From NCBI RefSeq assembly GCF_001434145.1, contig NZ_AZED01000020.1, forward strand, positions 1,545 to 65,544: a stretch of DNA of 64,000 nucleotides, read 5' to 3'. Below the pieces are notes generated by a model, which searched no databases, was not told the origin of the DNA, and worked only from the letters and a program-made list of their open reading frames with translations. The position numbers and the translations under genes were made by a program. Below, piece after piece: positions 25,703 through 35,294 of the stretch (position 1 is the stretch's first letter; every line of letters begins with the position of its first letter). The DNA is from Lentilactobacillus otakiensis DSM 19908 = JCM 15040 (GTDB lineage: Bacteria; Bacillota; Bacilli; Lactobacillales; Lactobacillaceae).

Positions 25703-26671
25703 ATGTCTATTATGGGGAATTGGGTAATACCTTTATTAAGCACTTTTTTGATAACGGCAATTTTTATGCCAAGTTTAATTAAGTATTTTCGAAGCCGGCA
25801 CGAAGGCCAAATGATTAGAGAAGAGGGCCCTTCCTGGCACGAAAAAAAGTCAGGAACCCCGACGATGGGCGGCATTTTATTTATTGTTGCTATCGTGTTG
25901 ACTGATCTGGTCTTTGGCTGGTTTGAAAAAATGTTGAATCCAACATTACTAATCTTACTGTTTGTGTTAATCACATATGGTTTGATTGGGATGTGGGATG
26001 ACAGTATTAAGCTGTTTAGACGCCAAAACGAAGGATTAAAAGCTTGGCAGAAAATGCTGGGTCAAATTGTGGCTGCCGTGATTTTTTCGGCGGTATACAT
26101 ACATGAAGGCTTCCCGATGGCAATTAAGATTCCGTTTGCCGGAGACCTTCAATTGGGATATTGGTACATTTTGTTCATTGTCTTTTGGCTGGTTGGCTTT
26201 TCAAATGCGGTCAACCTAACTGATGGCTTAGATGGCTTAGTTGCCGGATTAGGGACAATCTCATTTGCAGCATATGGCATTATTGCCATCGTTCAAAAGC
26301 AAACCGAAGTTGCGGTTTTTTGCTTCTCGGTTGTAGGTGGCTTATTGGGCTTTTTCATTTTCAATCACAAGCCGGCCAAAATCTTCATGGGAGACATGGG
26401 GTCTTTGGCACTTGGTGGGGCACTTGCCTGTGTCTCCGTGTTGGTTCATCACGAATTCTCACTGTTAATCATTGGGATTATATATGTCTGTGAGACCGCA
26501 AGTGTGATTATTCAGGTCGGCTCATTTAAACTGACTGGTAAGCGGGTCTTTAAGATGACACCAATTCACCATCACTTTGAAATGAGTGGCTGGTCTGAAT
26601 GGAAGATAGACATTGTCTTCTGGCTGATTGCCATTGTGGCATCTGCAGTAAGCATCATCACGATTGTATAG
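25703..26671 (+). CDS. mraY: phospho-MurNAc-pentapeptide transferase MraY
   Basis: 322 residues with about ten membrane helices. MraY signatures are PTMGGILF near the start, [15 protein letters not shown] with its catalytic Asp residues, [12 protein letters not shown], and the [14 protein letters not shown] loop at the end. It attaches UDP-MurNAc-pentapeptide to undecaprenyl phosphate, giving lipid I. A GAGGTTGGGACAAAA hairpin lies immediately after its stop, before murD. Confidence 0.95.
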   Translation: MSIMGNWVIPLLSTFLITAIFMPSLIKYFRSRHEGQMIREEGPSWHEKKSGTPTMGGILFIVAIVLTDLVFGWFEKMLNPTLLILLFVLITYGLIGMWDDSIKLFRRQNEGLKAWQKMLGQIVAAVIFSAVYIHEGFPMAIKIPFAGDLQLGYWYILFIVFWLVGFSNAVNLTDGLDGLVAGLGTISFAAYGIIAIVQKQTEVAVFCFSVVGGLLGFFIFNHKPAKIFMGDMGSLALGGALACVSVLVHHEFSLLIIGIIYVCETASVIIQVGSFKLTGKRVFKMTPIHHHFEMSGWSEWKIDIVFWLIAIVASAVSIITIV

Positions 26672-26707
26672 AGGTTGGGACAAAACGGCTGGTTTTGTTT
26701 CCAGCCT
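26672..26707 (+). repeat. GAGGTTGGGACAAAA-family hairpin inside the division operon (E2)
   Basis: Stem AGGTTGGGACAAAAC with GTTTTGTTTCCAGCCT, beginning at the mraY stop. It lacks a U-run (followed by ATTTGAC), so it should not terminate well, but it may slow polymerase, cap mRNA ends or be a site of RNA processing between mraY and murD. Confidence 0.6.
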
Positions 26708-26744
26708 ATTTGACTATTCAAATGACGAAAAACGAGGGAATAAA

Positions 26745-28124
26745 ATGAAAAAAATTGATGACTATCAAAATAAAAAAGTATTGGTACTTGGAGCTGGCAA
26801 GAGCGGCACCCACGCTGCTGAACTCCTGAAAGAATTAGGTGCGACCGTTGTTTTAAATGATTCAAAACCAAGCTCAGAATTACCTGAAGTGGCTGAGCTT
26901 GAAGCTGCCGGAGTCAAAACGATTACCGGTAAACAGGATCCAGCTATTTTGGATGATGGATTTGACATGATGATCAAAAATCCAGGAATCCCCTATGATA
27001 ACGCTGTTGTTGCTGCGGCTGTCGATCACCATCTGCCAATTATCACGGAAGTTGAGTTGGCTTCTCAAATTACCGATGCAGAAATCATCGGGGTAACTGG
27101 GAGCAATGGTAAAACCACGACAGTAACCATGATCACTAAGATTTTGAATCAGGAACGTGAAAAAGGCCATGCCTATGCAGCTGGGAATATTGGAATCTCA
27201 GCCACTGAAACGGCCAAGAAGGCCACTGCTGACGATACGATTGTCATGGAACTTTCAAGTTTCATGCTGTTGGGGATCAAAACTCTGCATCCACACGTTG
27301 CGGTTTTGACCAACATCTTCTCCAACCATTTGGATTATCACAAGACTCGTGAAAATTATGTGAATGCTAAAATGCGAATCACGATGAACCAGACACCTGA
27401 CGATTTCTTTGTCGTTAACTTTGATTCGGATGAATGGCGTGGCTTGAGTAAACGAAGTGCTGCCAAAGTGGTCCCATTTGCGCGGACGACAGAAATTGAT
27501 AAAGGTGCTTACGAAAAAAACGGCAAATTATATTACAACGATGAATTCATTATGAACGCCGAGGATATCAAGGTTCCCGGCAAACAAAATGTTGAGAATG
27601 CCTTGGCTGCCATTGCCTGTGCCAAAGTCTTGGGTAAATCTAATTTAGCAATTACCAACGTTTTGGAAACCTTCACTGGTGTCCGTCATCGTCTCCAATT
27701 CGTTCTCGAAGCCAACGGCCGTAAATTCTACAATGATTCCAAGGCGACTGACATTGAGGCCACTCAGATTGCACTTGAAGGATTTGACAAACCAGTTGTG
27801 TTATTAGCAGGTGGATTGGATCGCGGATACACTTTTGATAAATTGATTCCACAATTTAAAGACCATGTTAAAGCTGCTGTGTTGTTCGGAGAAACGGCTG
27901 ACCTTTTGGAAGATTCCTTAAAGAAAGCTGGGATCACAGACATTCAGAAAGTTGATAACTTGGACCAGGCTGTTCCAGCGGCATACTCATATAGTGATGA
28001 GGGGGATATCGTCTTGTTGTCACCCGCTAATGCAAGTTGGGATCAGTTCAAGACTTTTGAAGAACGTGGAGATCGATACATTGCAGATGTTGAAAAGCTG
28101 ACGAATAAGCAGGAGGGTCACTAA
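26745..28124 (+). CDS. murD: UDP-MurNAc-L-alanine:D-glutamate ligase MurD
   Basis: 459 residues. N-terminal UDP-binding domain with [17 protein letters not shown], central ATP site [11 protein letters not shown], and C-terminal [23 protein letters not shown]. It adds D-Glu to UDP-MurNAc-L-Ala. The frame runs upstream through the hairpin, but CGAGGGAATAAA before ATG at 26745 fixes the start. The stop overlaps the murG start (TAATG). Confidence 0.95.
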   Translation: MKKIDDYQNKKVLVLGAGKSGTHAAELLKELGATVVLNDSKPSSELPEVAELEAAGVKTITGKQDPAILDDGFDMMIKNPGIPYDNAVVAAAVDHHLPIITEVELASQITDAEIIGVTGSNGKTTTVTMITKILNQEREKGHAYAAGNIGISATETAKKATADDTIVMELSSFMLLGIKTLHPHVAVLTNIFSNHLDYHKTRENYVNAKMRITMNQTPDDFFVVNFDSDEWRGLSKRSAAKVVPFARTTEIDKGAYEKNGKLYYNDEFIMNAEDIKVPGKQNVENALAAIACAKVLGKSNLAITNVLETFTGVRHRLQFVLEANGRKFYNDSKATDIEATQIALEGFDKPVVLLAGGLDRGYTFDKLIPQFKDHVKAAVLFGETADLLEDSLKKAGITDIQKVDNLDQAVPAAYSYSDEGDIVLLSPANASWDQFKTFEERGDRYIADVEKLTNKQEGH

Positions 28125-29215
28125 TGCGTTTAATCATTTCTGGTGGCGGTACCGGTGGGCATATTTACCCGGCGCTCGCCATTATTGAAGATTTATTAAA
28201 ACAAGAACCGGATTCTGAAGTGCTCTACGTTGGTTCTAAGCGAGGCTTGGAAAGTTCGATTGTTCCTGAACAAGGAATTAAATTTATCGCTTTGGAAATC
28301 CAAGGCTTTAAACGGTCACTTTCACTGGAAAACTTTAAGACGGTCGCTTTATTCCTTAAGAGTGTGCATGAATCCAAGAAAATTATTAAAGATTTTAAAC
28401 CAGATATCGTGATTGGAACGGGTGGCTATGTATCCGGGGCCGTCGTTTATGCGGCCGCCAAAGCTCACATTCCAACTATGATTCATGAACAAAACAGCGC
28501 CGTCGGTCTCACCAACAAGTTTTTAAGCCATTACGTTGATAAAATTGCGATTGGTTTTCACGAAGCTGCAGATCAATTTCCGAAAGAAAAAGTTGTTTTT
28601 GCCGGCAATCCTCGTGCCCAACAGGTTGCCAATATGAAGAGTACGTTCAAATGGTCAGACATTGATCTACAGGATAATGAACCGACTGTTCTTATTTTTG
28701 GTGGGAGCCAAGGTGCACCAGCAATCAACAAAGCCGTGATTGGCGCAATCAGTGAATTTAATCAGCGAAAGTATCAGGTTGTCTTTGTGACTGGCCAGAA
28801 GCGTTACCAAAACGTGATGGATTTGCTGAATAAGACACGGATCAGTAGCAACATCAAGATTTTGCCCTACATAAATAACATGCCGCAAGTCTTACCAAAA
28901 GTTTCATTGATTGTTGGCCGTTCAGGTGCCACCAGCATTGCTGAAATCACTGCGCTTGGGATTCCGGCTGTTTTGATTCCAAGCCCGTATGTCACTGCCG
29001 ACCATCAAACCAAAAACACAATGAGTCTGGTCAGTCGTGGGGCCGCTTTGATGGTCAAACAGGATGACCTAAATCCTAAAAGTTTGTTAAAGGCGGTTGA
29101 TCAGTTAATGCACGATTCAGCTGCACGTGAGAAAATGGCAGATAATTCGAAAAAACTCGGTGTGGTTGATTCAGCCGACGAAATTTTGAATTTAGCCCGG
29201 ACATTAATTAAGTAG
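28124..29215 (+). CDS. murG: lipid II synthase MurG (GT28)
   Basis: 363 residues. The N-terminal [13 protein letters not shown] loop is the lipid I/phosphate site. The inter-domain region contains [11 protein letters not shown], and the donor site has [20 protein letters not shown] followed by HQTKN. It transfers GlcNAc from UDP-GlcNAc to lipid I on the inner membrane face. GGAGGG site; coupled to murD. Confidence 0.95.
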   Translation: MRLIISGGGTGGHIYPALAIIEDLLKQEPDSEVLYVGSKRGLESSIVPEQGIKFIALEIQGFKRSLSLENFKTVALFLKSVHESKKIIKDFKPDIVIGTGGYVSGAVVYAAAKAHIPTMIHEQNSAVGLTNKFLSHYVDKIAIGFHEAADQFPKEKVVFAGNPRAQQVANMKSTFKWSDIDLQDNEPTVLIFGGSQGAPAINKAVIGAISEFNQRKYQVVFVTGQKRYQNVMDLLNKTRISSNIKILPYINNMPQVLPKVSLIVGRSGATSIAEITALGIPAVLIPSPYVTADHQTKNTMSLVSRGAALMVKQDDLNPKSLLKAVDQLMHDSAAREKMADNSKKLGVVDSADEILNLARTLIK

Positions 29216-29238
29216 TTCGGTTATCGGGGGTAGAGCTC

Positions 29239-30021
29239 GTGGGAACACAGGACCAAAACGAGAAGGATCACGGAGGATTGTTTCGTGATTTTCAAAATAG
29301 GAATGTCAAAAAAATGTGGCCATTGGTGATCCTGATTACCGTCATTTTATTGGTGATGATTTTCATGATTTCATCATATAGCCGGGTTAAAAGCGTGACG
29401 GTTAGTGGCAATGAAATTGTCAGTGACAAGCAAATCAAGGGCTTTTCACCAGTCAAACCGGGCACATCGCTTTTTGCCGTTTGGGGAAAGACTGACAAAT
29501 TGGCCCAGTCACTCAAACAACGCAGTATGCGGATGCAATCTGTTAAAATGAAATTAGTGAACTTCAACCAGATCAAAATTAAGGTTGAGGAATATCCAAC
29601 TATTGGGTATCTGTATGTCCATGGCGGCTATCAACCGATTTTAAAAAGCGGCGTGATCATCAAGGGTAAAGTTTTGAATCCCAAAGCTGGCTTTCCAGTT
29701 CTAAAGAAATTTAAGAATCCAGAAAAGTTACGGCGGACGATTAAGCAATATCGAAGGATCAGTCCACCGGTTCGAGCCGTCATGAGTACGATTAGTTTTT
29801 CTCCAACCAAGAGCAATCCTGATCGGATCTTCATTCAGATGAGTGATGGCAACAAAGTGTACGCTTCAATCAGTACGTTTGGCGACAAAATGGATTATTA
29901 TCCAAGCATTAATTCCAAGCTAAAAGTTAAAAGTGTGATCAATTTGGAAGTCGGCGCATATTCGTATCCAATTTCCAAAAAGCAAACTTCTTCAAATACG
30001 ACCACAATGCATGGTTATTAG
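29239..30021 (+). CDS. divIB: cell division protein DivIB/FtsQ
   Basis: 260 residues. A polar N-terminal tail of about 30, one TM (about 33-53), then a POTRA domain starting YSRVKSVTVSGNEIVSDKQ and a beta domain. It stabilises the FtsL-DivIC complex at the septum. GTG start behind GGGGGTAG. Shorter cytoplasmic tail than some lactobacillar DivIB proteins. Confidence 0.92.
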   Translation: MGTQDQNEKDHGGLFRDFQNRNVKKMWPLVILITVILLVMIFMISSYSRVKSVTVSGNEIVSDKQIKGFSPVKPGTSLFAVWGKTDKLAQSLKQRSMRMQSVKMKLVNFNQIKIKVEEYPTIGYLYVHGGYQPILKSGVIIKGKVLNPKAGFPVLKKFKNPEKLRRTIKQYRRISPPVRAVMSTISFSPTKSNPDRIFIQMSDGNKVYASISTFGDKMDYYPSINSKLKVKSVINLEVGAYSYPISKKQTSSNTTTMHGY

Positions 30022-30112
30022 TGTCAATTAATCTTTTTCGATGATTATGATTGTGTTAAACTTATGTTATGTTCAGAAAATATTCTACTAGATGTGGAGG
30101 TTCCTTACATAT

Positions 30113-31417
30113 ATGGATAATTCGGGTTTATATGTGGGACTTGATATAGGAACTACCTCAATAAAAGTAATTGTTGCAGAAAAAGTAAAAGGGCAATTGA
30201 ACGTTATTGGTGTGGGAAATCAGCCTTCTAATGGATTGAGCCGTGGTGTGATCGTGGACATCGATCAAGCTGCTGAAGCAATTCGGAGTGCTGTAAATCA
30301 AGCTCAAGAAAAAGCAAGTATTGAGATTAAAGACGTTATTGTAAGTGTTCCAGCGAACATGTTACGGATTGAACCATGTAATGGGCTAATTACCCTGGAT
30401 GATCAATCACGTGAGATCACTGAAGAGGATGTCAGAAATGTTGCGGCATCGGCTTTGGGGACCAGTTTGCCTCAGGAACGAGAGATAATTGATATTCAAC
30501 CGGAAGAATTCATCGTTGATGGATTTGACGGCATCAAAGACCCTCGGGGGATGGTCGGCGTTCGCCTTGAGATGCGCGGTAAACTAATTACCGGTTCTAA
30601 AGGTATTATGCACAACCTACAAAAGGCTGTTAACAAAGCCGGTTTGAACATCATGTCCACTGTTTTGACACCTTTGGCTGAGAGCCATGTTGTGTTAAAT
30701 GACGGTGAGCAAGACTTTGGGACGATTATTGTGGACTTAGGCGGCGGTCAAACAACCGCTTCAGTCATTCACGATCATCAGTTAAAATATGCCACAACCG
30801 ATCCTGAGGGCGGCACATTTATCACCAAAGATATTTCAATCGTTTTGAATACATCAATGGAAAATGCTGAAAAGATCAAACGTGATTACGGTTATGCAGA
30901 TTCTCTGCAGGCGTCCGCGGACAATGAATTTCCAGTTGAAGTGGTTGGTCAATCTGAACCAACCTACATCGACGAACGTTATCTTGCAGAAGTGATCGAA
31001 GCACGTTTGAGCCAGATTTTTGATCGAATTAAGGATCGCTTAAACCAGATTCAAGCACTCGATTTACCAGGTGGAATTGTTCTAACTGGTGGTGTGGCTG
31101 CACTCCCAGGAATTGCCGAATTAGCCGCTGACCAATTCAACACTAATGTCAGGGTCTATATTCCTGATCAGATGGGATTGCGACACCCATCATTTACAGC
31201 TGCACTTTCACTGGTGTCATACTTTGCCGACTTGGCAGACGTTGATATGATTGTTAGATCGGCCGTTGGTGCGACATTAACCAAGGCGCCTAAGCTTAGT
31301 CAGCCGGAACAGGCTCAAAAGCCAGTTTCTGGCAAGGCTAAGAAGACCAAGAAACCGACACAGAAGAAAAAACGCGGTGAAGGAATCAAGAATTTCTTTA
31401 GTGATTTCTTTGATTAA
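30113..31417 (+). CDS. ftsA: cell division protein FtsA
   Basis: 434 residues, actin-like ATPase. Phosphate-1 motif GLDIGTTSIKVIV, phosphate-2 IIVDLGGGQTTASVI, and adenosine motif GGIVLTGGVAALPGI. A Lys-rich linker leads to the C-terminal amphipathic helix GIKNFFSDFFD, which anchors FtsZ to the membrane. A TTG-less upstream extension in frame is discarded: GGAGG (30096-30100) lies before ATG 30113. The 91-nt gap after divIB may hold a separate ftsAZ promoter. Confidence 0.95.
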   Translation: MDNSGLYVGLDIGTTSIKVIVAEKVKGQLNVIGVGNQPSNGLSRGVIVDIDQAAEAIRSAVNQAQEKASIEIKDVIVSVPANMLRIEPCNGLITLDDQSREITEEDVRNVAASALGTSLPQEREIIDIQPEEFIVDGFDGIKDPRGMVGVRLEMRGKLITGSKGIMHNLQKAVNKAGLNIMSTVLTPLAESHVVLNDGEQDFGTIIVDLGGGQTTASVIHDHQLKYATTDPEGGTFITKDISIVLNTSMENAEKIKRDYGYADSLQASADNEFPVEVVGQSEPTYIDERYLAEVIEARLSQIFDRIKDRLNQIQALDLPGGIVLTGGVAALPGIAELAADQFNTNVRVYIPDQMGLRHPSFTAALSLVSYFADLADVDMIVRSAVGATLTKAPKLSQPEQAQKPVSGKAKKTKKPTQKKKRGEGIKNFFSDFFD

Positions 31418-31444
31418 GCACTTAAACGGAGGGAAAAGACAATT

Positions 31445-32731
31445 ATGGAGTATTCATTAGATTCCACCGATAACCACGGTGCAAACATAAAAGTTATTGG
31501 AGTTGGTGGCGGGGGAAGCAATGCCGTTAACACAATGATTAACTCAGATGTAAAAGGTGTTGAATTTATCGTTGCCAACACCGATGTTCAAGCTTTAGCA
31601 ACCTCAAAAGCCGAAACCAGAATTCAACTTGGCCCTAAACTCACTCGTGGGTTGGGTGCCGGTTCAAATCCTGATGTTGGTGCCAAAGCTGCTGAAGAAA
31701 GTGAAGAAGCCATCACCGAAGCACTCGAGGGTGCCGACATGATCTTCGTCACTGCCGGAATGGGTGGTGGTACTGGTAACGGTGCCGCTCCAATCGTAGC
31801 TAAAATCGCTAAGGACCAGGGCGCACTCACTGTGGGTGTTGTCACCCGGCCATTTAGCTTTGAGGGCCCACGTCGAGCAAAATATGCCGATGAAGGGGTT
31901 GCTCAACTCAAGGAAAACGTTGATACATTAATCGTTATTTCAAATAACCGTTTACTTGAAATGGTCGACAAGAAGACACCGATGATGGATGCCTTCAAGG
32001 AAGCCGATAACGTTTTACGTCAAGGTGTTCAAGGAATTTCTGATTTAATCACTAGCCCTGGATACGTTAACTTGGATTTTGCCGACGTTAAGACTACGAT
32101 GCAGGATCAAGGCTCAGCTTTGATGGGTGTTGGAACTGCCAATGGTGAGAACAGAACTGCTGAAGCAACTAAAAAAGCTATTTCTTCACCATTGCTCGAA
32201 GTTTCAATTGATGGTGCAGAACAAGTATTGTTGAACATTACCGGTGGTCCTGACTTGTCATTGTTCGAAGCTCAAGATGCTTCCGACATTGTGTCACAAG
32301 CGGCTACCAGCGATGTCAATATCATTTTTGGTACTTCAATAGACGAGACATTGGGCGATGAAGTTCGAGTTACAGTTATTGCCACAGGGATTGACAAAAA
32401 GAAAGCAGAACAAGGTCGGATGGCTTCAAGACGAACAAGATCTGCGCGTCCACAGCCAACTGCCCGTCCACATTCTGATCGCCAAGCGCCTGCAAATGAT
32501 CAGTCAAAAGATAATTCAAATTCCAAGAGTGATCCACTTGGTAACTGGGATATCAGAAAACAACCAGCTGCTACTCGTCCCGCAGCTCAAGATGAGTTCA
32601 GTGACGTTGAGAAGAAGGACTTCGATCCATTCCAACCTGATGTTAATTCTGATGATTCCAAACCAGATACCAGCGATGACTCACAAGACGACATTCCACC
32701 ATTCTTTAAACACCGTCGTCGCGACAAGTAA
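31445..32731 (+). CDS. ftsZ: cell division GTPase FtsZ
   Basis: 428 residues. GTP-binding segments [15 protein letters not shown] and [10 protein letters not shown] (tubulin signature), T7 loop [11 protein letters not shown], a long Gln/Asp/Pro-rich linker (about 320-410) and the C-terminal peptide [12 protein letters not shown] that binds FtsA and SepF. It polymerises into the Z-ring. GGAGGG site. The linker is the least conserved part. Confidence 0.97.
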   Translation: MEYSLDSTDNHGANIKVIGVGGGGSNAVNTMINSDVKGVEFIVANTDVQALATSKAETRIQLGPKLTRGLGAGSNPDVGAKAAEESEEAITEALEGADMIFVTAGMGGGTGNGAAPIVAKIAKDQGALTVGVVTRPFSFEGPRRAKYADEGVAQLKENVDTLIVISNNRLLEMVDKKTPMMDAFKEADNVLRQGVQGISDLITSPGYVNLDFADVKTTMQDQGSALMGVGTANGENRTAEATKKAISSPLLEVSIDGAEQVLLNITGGPDLSLFEAQDASDIVSQAATSDVNIIFGTSIDETLGDEVRVTVIATGIDKKKAEQGRMASRRTRSARPQPTARPHSDRQAPANDQSKDNSNSKSDPLGNWDIRKQPAATRPAAQDEFSDVEKKDFDPFQPDVNSDDSKPDTSDDSQDDIPPFFKHRRRDK

Positions 32732-32779
32732 TATCATTTGACCGGTGTGAATGTTTGGTGAAATGTGAAAGGACACGAA

Positions 32780-33124
32780 ATGCCAAAATTTAATTTAGCT
32801 AATTTTTTTGGGATGGATACAGACCAACCAGAAAATCAAATTGATAAGCCGGCGGACAACGTTGTATTGATGAATCGACAAGAACCAGAATCAAGTAGCA
32901 TAGTTGTGTTTGAACCAGTCAACTATACAGATGTTGATACCATTGCCCAAAAATTATTAGAGGACAGTGCTGTCATCATCAAGTTGGATAAATTGGACAA
33001 CAATTCAGCTGCCAGAATGGTTGATTTCCTGAATGGTGTTTTGTTTGCCATTCATGGATCAATCAACCGACTTGGCAGAAACATCTTCATTTGTTCACCG
33101 AAGAAATTTCAAGTAACTGAGTAA
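32780..33124 (+). CDS. sepF: cell division protein SepF
   Basis: 114 residues. A short N-terminal membrane-binding amphipathic helix (MPKFNLANFFGM), an acidic linker, and the SepF core (about 45-112) with DVDTIAQKLLEDSAVIIKLD and RMVDFLNGVLFAIHG. It bundles FtsZ and tethers it to the membrane. ATG at 32780 follows AAAGGA; the upstream in-frame extension is not supported. On the short side for the family. Confidence 0.92.
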   Translation: MPKFNLANFFGMDTDQPENQIDKPADNVVLMNRQEPESSSIVVFEPVNYTDVDTIAQKLLEDSAVIIKLDKLDNNSAARMVDFLNGVLFAIHGSINRLGRNIFICSPKKFQVTE

Positions 33125-33148
33125 TCTCGATAAATAAGGAGCAACCTA

Positions 33149-33424
33149 TTGGTCACATTTGTTATGTATGCAGTTTGGTTCATCGACAAGGCTATCAACA
33201 TTTACATGTTGTGTATTGTCGTTTATGCCCTGATGAGTTGGTTCCCGAATGCCTATGGGACAGCAATTGGCCGTTTCTTAGCCCGAATTGTTGAGCCATT
33301 TGAGAGTTTATTTAACTTTGCAACAGTTGGAATGATCAGCTTAGCGCCAATCGTTGCTTTAGCTGTACTCACGTTTGTTCAAATGGGCGTTAATTATTTA
33401 GGACAATTGTTGATAGGATATTAA
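33149..33424 (+). CDS. ylmG: YggT-family membrane protein (YlmG)
   Basis: 91 residues, two membrane helices. The YggT pattern ALMSWFPNAYG followed by ARIVEPFESLFN is intact. The family is always near sepF and divIVA and is linked to membrane or septum organisation, without a known biochemical activity. TTG start with AAGGAG seven bases upstream. Confidence 0.88.
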   Translation: MVTFVMYAVWFIDKAINIYMLCIVVYALMSWFPNAYGTAIGRFLARIVEPFESLFNFATVGMISLAPIVALAVLTFVQMGVNYLGQLLIGY

Positions 33425-33458
33425 TGGTGTATACGTTTCAGCCAGAGGGGGAAATATC

Positions 33459-34250
33459 TTGGTAGACTCGAATATTTCGCAACACTATCGACAGGCGGAG
33501 TTGCCTTTTTTAGAGTCAATCGACAGTTTGAGCGGCAGAGTTGCAAATGAATATCGACCGATCCTTACTGATTTTTTAAATCCTAGACAGCTTTATATAC
33601 TTGAAACAATCGTTAATAGATACGAAGGTGTCTCGTTTCAAACGTTTGGTGGTTTTCCTTCGGCAGAATTAAAGCGGGCAGTCGCATTCCCTGATTACTT
33701 TGTTCCTAAAGCGGATGATTACAACATCACGGCTTTTCAGATCGATTATCCCAGTAAATTTGCCACGTTGTCACACGGCCAAATCTTGGGATCAATCATG
33801 GGAAGCGGCATTGACAGGGATGTCATTGGTGATATCGTGACCGATGGTCTGAACTGGCAATTCATGTGCGAAACCGAAATGGCGGACTATGTCCAGACCC
33901 AAGTTGATCGGATTGGTAAGATTAAAATCAAACTGAAGCAAATTCAACCTGAAGATATTATTGTTCCGGTTGATGAAAGCGAGGAGGTAACCACAACGGT
34001 TGCCTCTTTGCGGGTGGATGCACTCGTTAGTGAAGGATTCCACATTTCTCGCCATCATGCTAAGGAATTGATTGAAGGCGGGATGATTCGGATTAACTGG
34101 GAAGACGCGGGCCGACCTGATTTGGAAATTTCTATTCAGGATATTATTTCAGTCCGCGGCTTTGGCAGGTTGGTTGTCAAAGATATTGCCGGCACTACCA
34201 AAAAGGGTAAGATTCGAATTGTATTAAAAGTATATAATCGAAATAAATAG
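33459..34250 (+). CDS. ylmH: YlmH-type S4 RNA-binding protein
   Basis: 263 residues. The N-terminal YlmH-specific domain (FLNPRQLYILE, YEGVSFQTFGGFPSAELKR) is followed by a C-terminal S4 domain (about 183-245, with LRVDALVSEGFHISRHHAKE). YlmH of Bacillus binds stalled ribosome-nascent chain complexes (RqcP-like relatives). Its place in the division cluster is conserved. TTG start behind GAGGGGGAA. Confidence 0.88.
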   Translation: MVDSNISQHYRQAELPFLESIDSLSGRVANEYRPILTDFLNPRQLYILETIVNRYEGVSFQTFGGFPSAELKRAVAFPDYFVPKADDYNITAFQIDYPSKFATLSHGQILGSIMGSGIDRDVIGDIVTDGLNWQFMCETEMADYVQTQVDRIGKIKIKLKQIQPEDIIVPVDESEEVTTTVASLRVDALVSEGFHISRHHAKELIEGGMIRINWEDAGRPDLEISIQDIISVRGFGRLVVKDIAGTTKKGKIRIVLKVYNRNK

Positions 34251-34265
34251 GAGGATTGAATCATT

Positions 34266-34949
34266 ATGGTATTAAGTCCACAAGATATTCATAACAAAGA
34301 ATTTTCGACAAAATTACGAGGTTACAATGTTGACGAGGTTAATGATTTTCTTGATCAAGTGATTAAGGACTATCAGATCGTTTTACAGGAAAATAAGGAT
34401 TTGAATTCTCAACTAAATGAGTCCAAAGACAAACTTTCTTACTTCAATGATTTGAAAGATTCTTTGAACCAATCCATCTTAGTTGCCCAGGAAGCTGCCG
34501 ACAAAGTTAAGACGAATTCGAAAAAAGAAGCTGAAATCACCAGTCGAGAAGCACAAAAGAAAGCTGACGACATTTTGAATGCTGCCAACGAAAAAGCCGA
34601 TGCTGTTTTGGAAGAAGCTTCCAAGCGCGCTAAGAAGTTAGCTATCGAAACCGACGATTTGAAGAAGAACACTCGGGTCTTCCGTCAACGACTTCAAGTA
34701 ATGTTGGAAAGCCAACTTGAAGTGATCAAAGGTTCCGATTGGGATCGATTAGTTGAAGAAAAACCCACGACAACTTACGAAGATATTGAAAAAGTTGTTG
34801 GAAGCCTTGACAACATTGCAAAGCCAGGGGTACAATCTGAAACTAAACAGAGTAATGGTGCTGAGGCAGTTGAAGGCACACCGGCTACAGTGGATGATTC
34901 AAAGGAAACCGTTGTGATTTATCCAGATGGCAGCACAAAAAATGAATAG
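34266..34949 (+). CDS. divIVA: cell division/polarity protein DivIVA
   Basis: 227 residues. The conserved N-terminal lipid-binding domain LSPQDIHNKEFSTKLRGYN-VDEVNDFLDQV (about 2-35) is followed by a long coiled coil (about 35-150, rich in Glu/Lys/Ala) and a disordered acidic tail (about 170-227). It recognises negatively curved membrane at septa and poles. AGGAGG site 11 bases before ATG. It ends the cell-division part; the ileS leader follows directly. Confidence 0.94.
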   Translation: MVLSPQDIHNKEFSTKLRGYNVDEVNDFLDQVIKDYQIVLQENKDLNSQLNESKDKLSYFNDLKDSLNQSILVAQEAADKVKTNSKKEAEITSREAQKKADDILNAANEKADAVLEEASKRAKKLAIETDDLKKNTRVFRQRLQVMLESQLEVIKGSDWDRLVEEKPTTTYEDIEKVVGSLDNIAKPGVQSETKQSNGAEAVEGTPATVDDSKETVVIYPDGSTKNE

Positions 34950-34954
34950 CTAAT

Positions 34955-35144
34955 CGATTAGAGAAAAGAAAGTTACTGGCTGACACAACAGCGAGCTGAA
35001 GATAGTGGGAGTTCAGCAGTCACCAACCAGTAAATCGATCACCTCTAGTACATAAATCGATTATCGTAAGAGATAGAATTTTTTAAATTCTAAAATTGGG
35101 TGGTACCGCGAAGACTTCGTCCCTTGTGACGGGGCCTTTTTTTG
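34955..35144 (+). promoter_or_regulatory. T-box leader of ileS (isoleucine)
   Basis: Stem I opens with GTTACTGG pairing with CCAGTAA. The specifier ATC (35038-35040) is followed by ACCTCT, matching the pattern in the His T-box (CAC then ACATCT). The T-box core TTGGGTGGTACCGCG is at 35096-35110. The terminator uses GTCCC/GGGGC then a run of seven T (35137-35143). Uncharged tRNA-Ile should favour read-through into ileS. Confidence 0.92.
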
Positions 35145-35145
35145 T

Positions 35146-35198
35146 AGAGTGCGATGAGGGCTGGGTGGCCCCGGAGCACGTTTCCACTAAATAACAGT
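35146..35198 (+). repeat. composite intergenic repeat, copy C (minimal)
   Basis: TAGAGTGCGATGAG at the left end, GGGCTGGGTGGCCCCGG hairpin, then GAGCACGTTTCCACTAAATAACAG. It contains both ends of the family but lacks the GTAGGCTAGGCAGGC...CCGGCCGTCG middle of copies A and B. It begins two bases after the ileS T-box terminator, so it lies in the leader of read-through transcripts. Confidence 0.7.
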
Positions 35199-35276
35199 CA
35201 AACAACCACAAATTAAACTGTCACCCACAGCCAACACCACCATACCAAATCACCATTACTCCCAATAAATATAACC
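35199..35276 (+). other. A/C-rich, G-depleted leader tract before ileS
   Basis: About 78 nt composed almost entirely of A, C and T with only a couple of G residues and many CA dinucleotides. It should be unstructured in RNA. A similar tract follows repeat copy B (41837-41925). No ORF or hairpin seen. Its role, if any, is unknown. Confidence 0.5.
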
Positions 35277-35294
35277 ATGAAAGGAAGCCCATCA

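Noticed and set aside
31445-32731. FtsZ tubulin motif GGGTGNG as a defect
   Set aside because: Asn at this position is tolerated in the family and the rest of the GTP site is intact.
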